From: Pseudomonas sp. IAC-BECa141 | GTDB lineage: Bacteria > Pseudomonadota > Gammaproteobacteria > Pseudomonadales > Pseudomonadaceae | Reading direction: 5' to 3' | NCBI RefSeq assembly: GCF_020544405.1 | Contig: NZ_CP065410.1 | Location: 3,968,001-4,032,000 of the forward strand | DNA length: 64,000 nt | The notes under the pieces: generated by a model | Told to the model about the DNA's origin: nothing | Database searches by the model: none | The model's input: only the letters and a program-made list of their open reading frames with translations | Shown here: piece after piece, positions 41,682 to 50,783 of the stretch | Layout of the letters: every line of letters starts with the position of its first letter | Position numbering within the stretch: position 1 is the first letter of the stretch | Program-made: the position numbers and the translations under genes

Positions 41682-42785
41682 CTATCGCTGCACCTCGGCA
41701 AAGATCTCGGTGATCGGCCGATGCGGCTGGCGCTTTTGCAGTTGGCGTACTTGCTCACTCAGCCGCAGCAGCTCTTCACTCGGTTTGGCCCACTGCTCTT
41801 TCGGCAGAGGCTCCGACCATTGGCGCATGGCCTCGGGCAGTGCTTGCTTGCCGATCCTTTCGAGACGGCGCACTTCCCATTCGACGAGGCGGTTGGGAAT
41901 CGTCCACAAGGTCATGACGTGATAGAGGTACCAGAAGAAACCCGACAGCCGCGAACGAGAGCCGTCGCGGATCTGCTGATGCATGCGCGCTCGGGCGTTG
42001 CGGAAGGTGTGCAGGCCTTCGTGGGGTGGGTCGTCGGGGCCTTGCAGGTCTTGCAGATCCTGGATCGATTTGAGGTCGTGGATTTCGTATTCCATGTAGC
42101 CGCGAATGGCTTCCCAATGGCTGATGGCGAGGGGCAGGCCAGCGCATTGGAATTCGAGGCTGGTGAGGGTTTCGCCTTCGTAGAAGCCGATTCCCATGCC
42201 GTATTGGCGGTGAATCCCGTATTGGGTAGCGCCCTGGGCTTCGATGATCCAGGCGGAGAGGGATTCCCAGGGGACGAAGACCGGTTCGGTGGCGCCTTCG
42301 GGCATGAAGCAAACTTCGCGGCGTTGGCGGTTGAAACGGGTTGGGATGATTGAGGCGCGTTTTTTGTGGTTGTGGTGCCAGACTCCCAAGGTTATTGGGA
42401 GCATGAGAGGGCCTGTGAACATTATGTTTTCCCATGCCTCTTCAAAGATTGCGGCCATCGAATCCCATATGGCTTCCTGTCCATATCCAAAAATGACCCC
42501 AAGAAATCCTGTAATCAGCGGGAAGAGAAATAAAACCGTACAGGTCACGCTGAATGGTCCACCTAAAGTCATTTGCCACATAAATACTTGCGGTGATCCC
42601 AAACCAAAATCCAGGAAACCATCATTCATCTCCCCGACATGAGGTCCATAAGCAGGTATAGAGGTTGGCAATGGCAACGGTGCGAGATAAGTGACCTTAC
42701 CGCTCGGAAATGGCTCGACATCTCCTGCTTTTCGAGGTGTCTCAATTTGCGAGATAACTACAGGTTCAATGTGATTATTCAGCAT
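41682..42785 (-). CDS. DUF6708-type membrane protein, copy 2 (T6SS island, putative immunity)
   Basis: A 367-residue protein. It has a proline-rich N-terminus (LAPLPLPTSIPAYGPH), two hydrophobic segments (about 75-100, then a shorter one near 120-135) and a large soluble C-terminal region (RASIIPTRFNRQRREVCFMPEG onward). It is nearly identical to copy 1 (43017-44147) after the membrane part but quite different within it. ATG 42785 overlaps the orphan effector tail upstream. DUF6708 genes commonly follow VasX-type effectors; an immunity or accessory role is inferred from position and membrane topology. Confidence 0.75.
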   Translation of the reverse strand: MLNNHIEPVVISQIETPRKAGDVEPFPSGKVTYLAPLPLPTSIPAYGPHVGEMNDGFLDFGLGSPQVFMWQMTLGGPFSVTCTVLFLFPLITGFLGVIFGYGQEAIWDSMAAIFEEAWENIMFTGPLMLPITLGVWHHNHKKRASIIPTRFNRQRREVCFMPEGATEPVFVPWESLSAWIIEAQGATQYGIHRQYGMGIGFYEGETLTSLEFQCAGLPLAISHWEAIRGYMEYEIHDLKSIQDLQDLQGPDDPPHEGLHTFRNARARMHQQIRDGSRSRLSGFFWYLYHVMTLWTIPNRLVEWEVRRLERIGKQALPEAMRQWSEPLPKEQWAKPSEELLRLSEQVRQLQKRQPHRPITEIFAEVQR

Positions 42786-43020
42786 GATCGGCCTGCTCCA
42801 GAAATTGGGTTTCAACCAGTAGAACCGGTGGTTTCTCGTTCACCAGTTGCGGAGCAACCACCGCAAAATGCCCCTCTCCCCTTGGGTCGATATGAATGAC
42901 ACGGGTGCGCGATGTCCATTCACCTTTGTCGTTCAAGTTCTGAATACAAACGGCCAACTCCAGTGTTTCCCTCGCTGGCGTGAATTCGGCCCCCGTTCGC
43001 TGTTTGGGAAAACAATTCAT
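42775..43020 (-). pseudogene. Orphan C-terminal fragment of the VasX-like effector
   Basis: An 81-codon frame that begins by ATGA overlap with the end of DUF6708 copy 1. From about codon 12 it repeats the last part of the large effector (TPARETLELAVCIQNLNDKG; RVIHIDPRGEGHFAVVAPQL; ending FLEQADHAE). It keeps its frame and a start, so it may be translated, but it lacks everything else of the effector. It looks like the junction of a tandem duplication of effector tail plus DUF6708. Confidence 0.8.
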
Positions 43021-44147
43021 GCGCGGCGCTTACCCGTAGATGCCGTGCGCTGCACCTCGGCAAAGATCTCGGTGATCGGCCGATGCGGCTGGCGCTTTTG
43101 CAGTTGACGTACCTGCTCGCTCAGCCGCAGCAACTCTTCACTCGGTTTGGCCCACTGCTCTTTCGGCAGAGGCTCCGACCATTGGCGCATGGCCTCGGGC
43201 AGCGCTTGCTTGCCGATCCGTTCGAGGCGGCGCACTTCCCATTCGACGAGTCGATTGGGAATCGTCCACAGGGTCATGACGTGATAGAGGTACCAGAAGA
43301 AACCCGACAGCCGAGAACGTGAACCGTCGTGGATCTGCTGGTGCATGCGCGCTCGGGCGTTGCGGAAGGTGTGCAGGCCTTCGTGAGGCGGGTCGTCGGG
43401 GCCTTGCAAGTCTTGCAGGTCCTGGATCGATTTGAGGTCGTGGATTTCGTATTCCATGTAGCCGCGAATGGCCTCCCAATGGCTGATCGCGAGGGGCAGG
43501 CCGGCGCATTGGAATTCGAGGCTGGTGAGGGTTTCGCCGTGGTAGAAGCCGATGCCCATGCCGTACTGGCGGTGAATGCCGTATTGGGTGGCGCCTTGGG
43601 CCTCGATGATCCAGGCGGAGAGGGATTCCCAAGGGACAAAGACTGGTTCGGTGGCGCCTTCGGGCATGAAGCAAACTTCGCGGCGTTGGCGGTTGAAGCG
43701 GGTTGGGATGATTGAGGCGCGTTTTTTGTGGTTGTGGTGCCAGACAGCTAGACCAATGAGCAGTCCCCAGAAAAGGGCAAGAAATGCTTTTCCATAGGCT
43801 TCGTGAAAAATCCCGTTTATGGCATGAGTTATGTCCTCCCATCCCATGCCAAATAAAAAAAACAGGAAGCCACCTATTAAGGGAAATAGAAAGGCAATCA
43901 TGCATGCAACGCTGAAAGGGCCTCCCAAAATGACTTGCCATGAAAATACCTGTGGAGATCCGAGGCCAAAGTCCATGTATGCGTCATTCAGGCTCCCGAT
44001 ATGAGGTCCATAGGGAGGCATTGGTGTTGGCAAAGGTAGCGGTGCGAGATAGGTGACCTTACCGCCCGGAATCGGCTCAACTTCTCCTGCTTTTCGAGGT
44101 GTCTCGACTTGCGGAATAACTCCCGGCTCGACGTGATTATTCAGCAT
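43017..44147 (-). CDS. DUF6708-type membrane protein, copy 1 (T6SS island, putative immunity)
   Basis: A 376-residue protein directly downstream of the effector; its ATG 44147 overlaps the corrected end of the effector frame. N-terminal proline-rich region (APLPLPTPMPPYGPH). Two hydrophobic segments (about 78-102, GGPFSVACMIAFLFPLIGGF; about 115-135, ALFWGLLIGLAVW). The soluble part is shared with copy 2, with an extra TASTGKRRA tail. Direct coupling to the effector supports a cognate immunity or chaperone role. Function is otherwise unknown. Confidence 0.75.
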   Translation of the reverse strand: MLNNHVEPGVIPQVETPRKAGEVEPIPGGKVTYLAPLPLPTPMPPYGPHIGSLNDAYMDFGLGSPQVFSWQVILGGPFSVACMIAFLFPLIGGFLFFLFGMGWEDITHAINGIFHEAYGKAFLALFWGLLIGLAVWHHNHKKRASIIPTRFNRQRREVCFMPEGATEPVFVPWESLSAWIIEAQGATQYGIHRQYGMGIGFYHGETLTSLEFQCAGLPLAISHWEAIRGYMEYEIHDLKSIQDLQDLQGPDDPPHEGLHTFRNARARMHQQIHDGSRSRLSGFFWYLYHVMTLWTIPNRLVEWEVRRLERIGKQALPEAMRQWSEPLPKEQWAKPSEELLRLSEQVRQLQKRQPHRPITEIFAEVQRTASTGKRRA

Positions 44148-47100
44148 GAGCGGCCTGCTCCAGAAATTGGGTTTCAACTAGCAAAATCGGTGGTTTCTCT
44201 TTCACCAGTTGCGGAGTAACCACCGCAAAATGTCCCTCCCCCGTGGATCGATATGAATGACACGGGTGCGAGATATCCACTCACCTTTGTCGTTCAAGTT
44301 CTGAACACAAACGGCCAACTCCAGCGTTTCCTTGGCCGGCGTAAATTCGAAATCGGGGTCTACCGGATACTGGAGGCAAAGGACCAAGCCCTCCGCTGAT
44401 GATTTGACGATGCGCAGACTTCGGAGGACTTCTTCGCTGATGGCTTCTTTACTCTCGCGCGGCGCTCCACGACTGTGAAGGGGCATCGAAATACGGTGAG
44501 CGCCGATGCCCAATAGGTGAGTAGCTTTCCCACCTAGAGGCGGCAATAGATCACCCAATGTCAGTCTGGGTAACACGAGGTGGATATCGCTGGGTCTAGC
44601 TTTGAACAGCAGGTTCTTCAACCAGGAATCATAAGGATTGGGTCCCAGTTGGGCGTAAGGCGCGTGGATCAGAAAAGCCAGATAACTTTGGTAATCCTGC
44701 AGAGAGTAGTCACCCCGTGTTTCGGCATCCCTCCCCCAAGGCGTGATTTTTAGCCACTTGTCATGGGCACTGAGGTTGTAACGGTTGAACAACCAGGTGC
44801 CGCTCAGTTCCAGCACGGTGAATAGGGCGCCCGCTAGATTGAAGCGGAAAAACACGGTGGAAAGACGTGTGCCAGCGGCGGCCCAGGCGGCGGTACGTGC
44901 TGCACTGTTCGGAGCACTCAAAACAGTGAATGTTGCGTGAACCGTATTGGAGAGCCCATATGCATTAATTGTCACTAGGCCGCCCGCACCCAATGTTGCA
45001 AGTGCCGCAGTGTTTTGCGCAGGACGATCCCCTCTTCTCGTTGCCTCCTGCAGCTTCCTCTGTTGGGCATTCAAGCTTGTTGCTGACGAAATGAGGCCTA
45101 AGAGGTAAGTGGGTGCGCCTAGCCCAATATGTAATTTCCCCATCTGCACGAACACATTCTGCAGAGCATGCCGCTGGAGATTTGCAACAAGCCCAGCACT
45201 TCGAGCTTTCAACGCCATATCACCCAAACTTTGTGCCGCCGTGAACCCAGCAGCACCAGTGGCCATCAAGGCATTCAAAACCGGCCCCCAACTCCGTTCG
45301 TTCCTGGACTGCTTTTTCAACTCCTTTGCTGCCCCCACCAAATTCACCACCTGCACCAAAACCACCACCAACCCCATCCCTTCCGTCTTCACCAGACTCC
45401 CCGCCGACACCCCGCCCAATCCCGCCCGGATATTCCCCAACAACCCGCGCAGTTCCTGCTGCTGCGCCGGCGGAAACACCACCGTCACCCCTGCCCTTGC
45501 AGGCGTCGCGCCGTACAACCGGGCCGAGCGATCCGGCAGTTCTTCAATCGGGCTCAGTGCCCCTGCCAGTTGCGCTTCGATCCGGGTCAACTGCGCCCGC
45601 ACCCGCACAATTTCTTCCTGCAACTCCATCGCCCGTGGAGTCTTGTGCCCCTGGCGATTCTTGTTGTGGGTGATCTGATTGCGCTCACGGTTGAGGGTCA
45701 TGAGGTATTCGCGTTCGCGCAGAACTTCCTTGATCGCCGTTTGCAACGCGGACTGCTCGGCCGGGCTGGCGACGGTGAAGGTCACCCCGCTGGTTTTCGC
45801 CGCGTCGAACAGGCGCAGGCGCAGGGCTTTGGGCAGGCGCTGGAACAGTTCGTCGAGGTCGGGGATTTTCTCGCCCGACAGGTCGAAGCCTTCCAGCACA
45901 CGGTTCAGGCCCAGGTTCAGTGCCGGGCTGTAAGTGTCCTGCACCGCCGCCGCGACGACGCGGGTGTGTTCGGGCATGTCGTCGAGGGCCGGCAGTTGCG
46001 GTTGTTCGATCATTTTCAGTTTGGCCAGCCAGTCCGGCAGGTTGTTGAACGTGGCCATGAGCGCGTTGAACAGTGTCGAGTATTGCCCGCTCTGCTCCGT
46101 TTGCAGGCGCAGCGGCAAGGTGTAGAAGACAGTTCGGGTCAGTTCCGGGTGTTCCTCCAGATAACCGAGCACTTTTTCGCTCGCTTCATCGCTGCGGCAC
46201 AGGTCCTTGAGGCAGGCGTATTCGGCGCTGAGGGCTTGATGGAGTTGCGCCGCCACTTGCGCGTCGTAGTACCAGGCCGAACGATGGAAGCGTCCGGCGA
46301 CCAGCAGTTGCGTGCGGTCGGCGGTGATGCGTTCGAGCAGGCGGTTCCAGCGACCGAGGTCGTCACGCAGCAGGTTCAGTCGCTCGTCCATCGCCGGGCG
46401 GTCGATCAGGTCGTTGATCCCGCGTTTACCGCTGAGCAGCGGGCCGTCGAGCACGTCCTTGATGCGCCGATCCTGATCCTTGCCGAGGCGGATCAGCGTC
46501 TCCAGATGCTGTTCGACAAATTCCTCGGGGGCGACGGCTTCGAAGTACTGGCGGGTATAAAAACGCCGATCCACCTCAGCCGCAGGGGTCAGACGATTCT
46601 GTCCCATGCCGTCATCAAAACTCTGAGCGCGCAGTTTTTGCAGTTCGGGCGGCGCCGGCCCATCGGCCTGGACCTCCCCACCCTTGTTCAGGTAATCGAG
46701 CAATGCCTTGCGCGTATTCTCGCGATCCGGCTCGGGCAACTGTTCCAGATCGGCAAACAGGGCTTTGGCCTGCGGCTGTTCGCTGGCCTTGGCCAATCCG
46801 TCGACATCGGCGCCGCTCAGTTGGCTCAGCGACTCGATGTAACTGGCGAGCAGATAATCGCGCGCGTTGTTGCCGGTGTTGCTCCACTCATCGACCCAGC
46901 CGACCACGGTGTCCTGGTACTCGGCCAGATCGCGCATCACCCCCAGATCGTCGTTGACCAGCAGAAACAGCGTGTCGTCCTGATAGGGCCCGCGCACCCG
47001 GCCGAGGAATTCGCCGATGTGCGCCTCGCGAAAGCGCCGGGGTTGCTCCCACAGATAAGGTTCACGCTCGTGCTCGGGGCGTCGCTGACCTGCACGGTGG

Positions 47101-47689
47101 GCATCCGCGTCGCGTCCGCATCGGCAACCGGCCCGGCCCCCGCCGCCACTTCCGCCAGCCACTGCCGGGTCTGCTCGACGGTGAGCAAATGCTCGCCACC
47201 GGTCAGGCAATCCACCGGTGCAAGATCGACCGCCTGCATGAAATGGTTGCGCTCTTCGCGGCTGTCCAGCACCTGATGGCATTTGCCCGCCGTCCACTGC
47301 ACCTCGGCAAAGGTCACGTACAACGTACTTTGCCGGGGAAAGATCAGCGCCGGACGCTCTTCAATCGCTGCGCGCTGATCCTCGCTGACCTGTTTGCCCT
47401 GATGCAGCAGCGCCGTGACGATACCGTCGAGCATTCGGTATTCGTACAACTCGCCGCTGAGGCTGTCGATGATGTACAGCCAGCCATCACGCAGACGACG
47501 GATGCCCAGCGGGCGCGCGGTCAAGGTGTACGGCAATTTCAATTCGGTGCCCGGATCGAACGATCTTTCCACCAGGCCGTAGCTCAACGGCAACAGTTGC
47601 ACATGGGTTTGTTGCAGCGGGCAAGCTGCGGGCGCAACGATGGGGGCTTTCGAGGCGGCGGCAGCGTCGAGAATGGCGGGATGGGTCAT
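44137..47689 (-). pseudogene. VasX-like T6SS effector, interrupted by two single-base frameshifts
   Basis: The intact product would be about 1,180 residues. The N-terminal region (from ATG 47689; LQLTHV-like opening, PYTLTARPLGIRRLRDGWLYI, EYRMLDG) matches the VasX N-terminal domain that links membrane-targeting effectors to VgrG. The middle is helical. The C-terminal third has several hydrophobic segments (LVVVLVQVVNLVGA, YLLGLISSATSL, FNLAGALFTVLEL) suited to pore formation. The frame breaks near 47075 (one C missing from a C run; restoring it gives SDAPEHEREPYLW) and near 44240 (G5 where the duplicated copy implies G6). The main open part is 44202-47080. It overlaps DUF4123 by ATGA. Confidence 0.82.
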
Positions 47690-48552
47690 GGGCGTTGCCT
47701 TTGACTGGCCCAACGCTGCGCCACATCAACGGCCAGCGCGACACGCTCGCCCGGTGATTGCAGCGATGGCGTATGGAGCAAGTGGTGGATTTGCGGGTGT
47801 TGGGCGATATCGCGGCTGTCGAGCAATGCCAACAGGTTGGCAAAGTTGAACAGCTCGGATCGGCTGCTCAGGCCAAGCGCGCTGGCCTGGGTTTCCATTT
47901 GCTGCAGCGTTGGCCAGCGCTGGGTCAGGGTTTCGCCGACATGAAATCGGGAAAAGTGCTTCAACAGATGCGTATCCAGATCCAGCAACGCTCGGCGCCG
48001 ATCAACCTGATCCAGCGCCGCGTTCTGTTCAGGGTTCAGGCAATAAGGAACAGGAAGCTCCGGACATTCAGCCTGCCGAGGCCGATGGATGTGCCAGGCA
48101 TCGTTGACGCAGTCCGCCGTCACCACACAGGTCAAAGGCCCGAACAAACGCTGATCGCCACTGGCATACAGCGCATGCACCACCCCGGCATCGGCCAGCC
48201 GCAACAGCGCCGGTTGCCCGGCCGGCAATTCGACACTCAGCAGTTTGCGCAAATGCTCGCCAACGCTGTGCATCGGCGCGCAGCTGAACAACAGCACGCC
48301 CCACTCTTGCGCCGCGTGTTGCAGGAAGAACCGTGCCAATGGCTCGTCAGCCCGCTCGATGGCCACGAGCAGAGGCGACAGATCGCGCAGTGCCGCGAAG
48401 GGTGGCTGGTCATACAGAGCCAATGTGCTGACCGAAGGGCTGATCTGCCTCAACCGCGTTGGCAGATCACTGATCGTCGCCCCGTCCAGCAGCAAAAAAG
48501 CCTGTTGTCGGGTCCATGGCAAATCGTCAGGCAAATCAGTCAAAAGGCTCAC
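47686..48552 (-). CDS. DUF4123 T6SS effector chaperone/adaptor
   Basis: A 288-residue protein with the DUF4123 domain in its first half (QQAFLLLDGATISDLP; LSPLLVAIERADEPLARFF; WGVLLFSCAPMHSVGEHLRKLL). DUF4123 proteins (Tap/TEC type) load a cognate effector on its VgrG. GTG 48552 overlaps the vgrG stop (GTGA) and has GAGG upstream; the upstream TTG at 48579 is less likely. It sits exactly between vgrG and the effector, as expected. Confidence 0.88.
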   Translation of the reverse strand: MSLLTDLPDDLPWTRQQAFLLLDGATISDLPTRLRQISPSVSTLALYDQPPFAALRDLSPLLVAIERADEPLARFFLQHAAQEWGVLLFSCAPMHSVGEHLRKLLSVELPAGQPALLRLADAGVVHALYASGDQRLFGPLTCVVTADCVNDAWHIHRPRQAECPELPVPYCLNPEQNAALDQVDRRRALLDLDTHLLKHFSRFHVGETLTQRWPTLQQMETQASALGLSSRSELFNFANLLALLDSRDIAQHPQIHHLLHTPSLQSPGERVALAVDVAQRWASQRQRP

Positions 48553-50552
48553 GCGCTGGCAGCCTCGCAGATCAGGCAACGCGAGGCGCGCGCAGACACC
48601 AGGGCGTGGCGTTGCCGAATCGGATCAAATGCCACTTTCAACAACGGCAACGCCCCAGGCACCAACGGTTCCGCCGCCATTCCCGGCGCAGGTGCGCCGC
48701 CCTGCAGAATCGGCACGCTGCTGCAAATGCCTTCGGGCCCCAGCGTCAACCAATGCCCGCCGGCCTTGATCGTCACATGGGTGCCGCCGTCGATGACCAC
48801 TTGCTGACCGGCCCCGAGGTGGATTTGCTGGCCGGCGCTGAGCCGTTGGCTGGCGACACGAACGTGGCGGTCGCCATGCACCCACAGGTGATCTTCCTGT
48901 TTGAGTTCAGTCAGGCGATTGCCATGGGTCAGATGGTGTTCGTCGCTGTGCAGCTCATGACTGGCAATGCCGCCAACGACCACGGTGCGTTGATTGTCGA
49001 CCTGGACTCGCTGGTCATTGAGCACAAGCTGGACAAAGTCACGTTGCGCGCGGATGGCGATCTCTTCGGCGCCTTTTTTGTCCTCGATGCGCAGCTCGTT
49101 GTAACCGCCACCACCGGGGGTGCTCTGGCTGCGCCAGATACTGCGAGTCTGCTCTGCCGGCAGATCCAGCGGCACTGGCGTCACGGCGTTGGGCAGGCAA
49201 CCCAGGACGAACGGTTTGTCCGGGTCCCCCTCGGTGAACCCGACCAGCACTTCCATGCCGACGCGCGGAATCTGCACGCTGCCGTATTGGTCATGAGCCC
49301 AACCTGTAGCTACGCGTAACCAGCAACTGGATTGTTCGTTGAGTTGGCCTTCGCGATCCCACAGCAGTTGGACTTTCACCCGACCATAGGCATCGCAGTA
49401 AATCTCTTCGCCGGGCGGCCCGGTCACCACGGCATGTTGGTTGCCGTTGATTCGGGGTTTACGGTGCTCGAGGGCGGGGCGAAAAATGACGTCCCAGGGC
49501 GTCGCAACGAAGTGGTTGCGATAGCCCTGAGTGAAGTCGTCTTCGGTAGCGAGGTCGGTCGTTGACTCTTCCAGCACTTGCGGTTGCCGGCCAAGATGAT
49601 CAACGCTGGTCAGCAGCCATAATCCGTTGTAATCGTCGCGTGGGTGTTCCCTCATGTCGACGAAACTGCCACTGCGCAGCAGGCTCTGATCGCTGCGCCC
49701 CCGGGCTTGACGGTAATCGGCGCGATGCCGCTCAAGGGCACGCTGACTGAGATGTTTACCCCGGTCACGATGAGTGAACTGACCCGGAAAGCGGTAATCC
49801 TCAAGCACTGGAAGCCGTGCCTCTTTGGCTTCGGCGTCCAGTTGCACGGTTGGCTTTTCGAAGTGGTAATCACGGCGGCTGACGTGTGTGGTGCGGGTTT
49901 CCAGGCGGACGTTGAAGCGGTCTATGACCGCCGCTTCGGCAACCATGCCGCTGCCTTGTGCATAGGCCGTCGGTGCAGCCGGCGCAGGGAAGGCGCTTTG
50001 ATCATCACCGAATACCAACAGGTGCCCATCGCGACTGTGCTGAAAATGAAAGTGCAGTCCTTCTTCTTCACACAAGCGCTGGATGAAGAACAAATCCGTC
50101 TCGTCAAATTGCACGCAATACAAGCGAGGCCGGTAATCGGCGCTGAGCTGGAAGCGCCAGGCATCCGGCTGCATGCCATGGTCACTCAACACACGAGCGA
50201 TGATTTGCGGCACGCTCTGATGCTGGAAAATGCGTTGGTTATGACGATGGGCGAGATAGGCCAGATGAGGCACCAGAACAATCTGGTAGCGGGTCAGGCG
50301 TGTGCCAGAGTCACCTTGGGCGACCCGATGGATCTGGCCGTGAATGCCAGAGCCGTCCGGGCAGAACGACAAAAAGGCTGGCTGGTGCAGCAGGGATTCG
50401 AGATCAAGGTCGCGGCGTTCGCTGACCAGCTCGAGTTCGACCTCGTAGGTCTGGTTGAGCGCTTCCCTGGCCCGGAATTCGAAGACCTGAAGGTCGTGGG
50501 GAAAACCCTCTATTTCGAGTGTGAATACAACGGGTGTGCTGGCGCCAAACAT
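48549..50552 (-). CDS. vgrG: T6SS spike protein VgrG
   Basis: A 667-residue VgrG. The N-terminal gp27-like region spans about 1-370 (FEFRAREALNQTYEVELELVS; LYCVQFDETDLFFIQRLCEEEGLHF). The gp5 OB-fold is near 385-470 (GPPGEEIYCDAYGRVKVQL; RVATGWAHDQYGSVQIPRVGMEVLV). A C-terminal DUF2345-like beta-helix extension runs from about 480. ATG 50552 lies 8 bases after AGGGA; ATG 50558 is too close. No structural T6SS genes are in the window, so this is an orphan vgrG island that borrows a secretion machine encoded elsewhere. Confidence 0.94.
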   Translation of the reverse strand: MFGASTPVVFTLEIEGFPHDLQVFEFRAREALNQTYEVELELVSERRDLDLESLLHQPAFLSFCPDGSGIHGQIHRVAQGDSGTRLTRYQIVLVPHLAYLAHRHNQRIFQHQSVPQIIARVLSDHGMQPDAWRFQLSADYRPRLYCVQFDETDLFFIQRLCEEEGLHFHFQHSRDGHLLVFGDDQSAFPAPAAPTAYAQGSGMVAEAAVIDRFNVRLETRTTHVSRRDYHFEKPTVQLDAEAKEARLPVLEDYRFPGQFTHRDRGKHLSQRALERHRADYRQARGRSDQSLLRSGSFVDMREHPRDDYNGLWLLTSVDHLGRQPQVLEESTTDLATEDDFTQGYRNHFVATPWDVIFRPALEHRKPRINGNQHAVVTGPPGEEIYCDAYGRVKVQLLWDREGQLNEQSSCWLRVATGWAHDQYGSVQIPRVGMEVLVGFTEGDPDKPFVLGCLPNAVTPVPLDLPAEQTRSIWRSQSTPGGGGYNELRIEDKKGAEEIAIRAQRDFVQLVLNDQRVQVDNQRTVVVGGIASHELHSDEHHLTHGNRLTELKQEDHLWVHGDRHVRVASQRLSAGQQIHLGAGQQVVIDGGTHVTIKAGGHWLTLGPEGICSSVPILQGGAPAPGMAAEPLVPGALPLLKVAFDPIRQRHALVSARASRCLICEAASA

Positions 50553-50737
50553 CCACATTTCCCTGTACCTTTTTCAGGCTCGGGACTTTGCGTGGGTCTA
50601 CGGTTCGACGCAGTCAGGACAATCGTTTAATCGTGTAGGACATGTCCGTGATGCCATAAACAGGCCTGCAGTTTCAGCAACTTCCTACAGCAAGTTCCGA
50701 GTTCCGGTGAAGGCAACTGCCACTGGCTGTGATCGGG

Positions 50738-50764
50738 CAAAAAAAGCCGCCCTTGCGGGCGGCT
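50738..50764 (-). terminator. Rho-independent terminator of the autotransporter gene
   Basis: On the minus strand, stem AGCCGCCC / GGGCGGCT with a 4-base loop is followed by a run of T. It lies 20 bases after the stop codon at 50784. Confidence 0.92.
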
Positions 50765-50783
50765 GAAGTGCTTCGCTCCTGAA

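Larger units (their letters stand above)
41682..44346 (-). repeat. Tandem duplication: effector tail plus DUF6708
   Basis: Unit A covers about 44346-43017 (end of the effector gene and DUF6708 copy 1). Unit B covers about 43005-41682 (orphan tail and copy 2). The units are near-identical over the effector tail and the C-terminal two thirds of DUF6708. They diverge sharply between about 43745-43918 (copy 1) and 42384-42558 (copy 2), the membrane-spanning part, which is also AT-richer. Confidence 0.85.
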
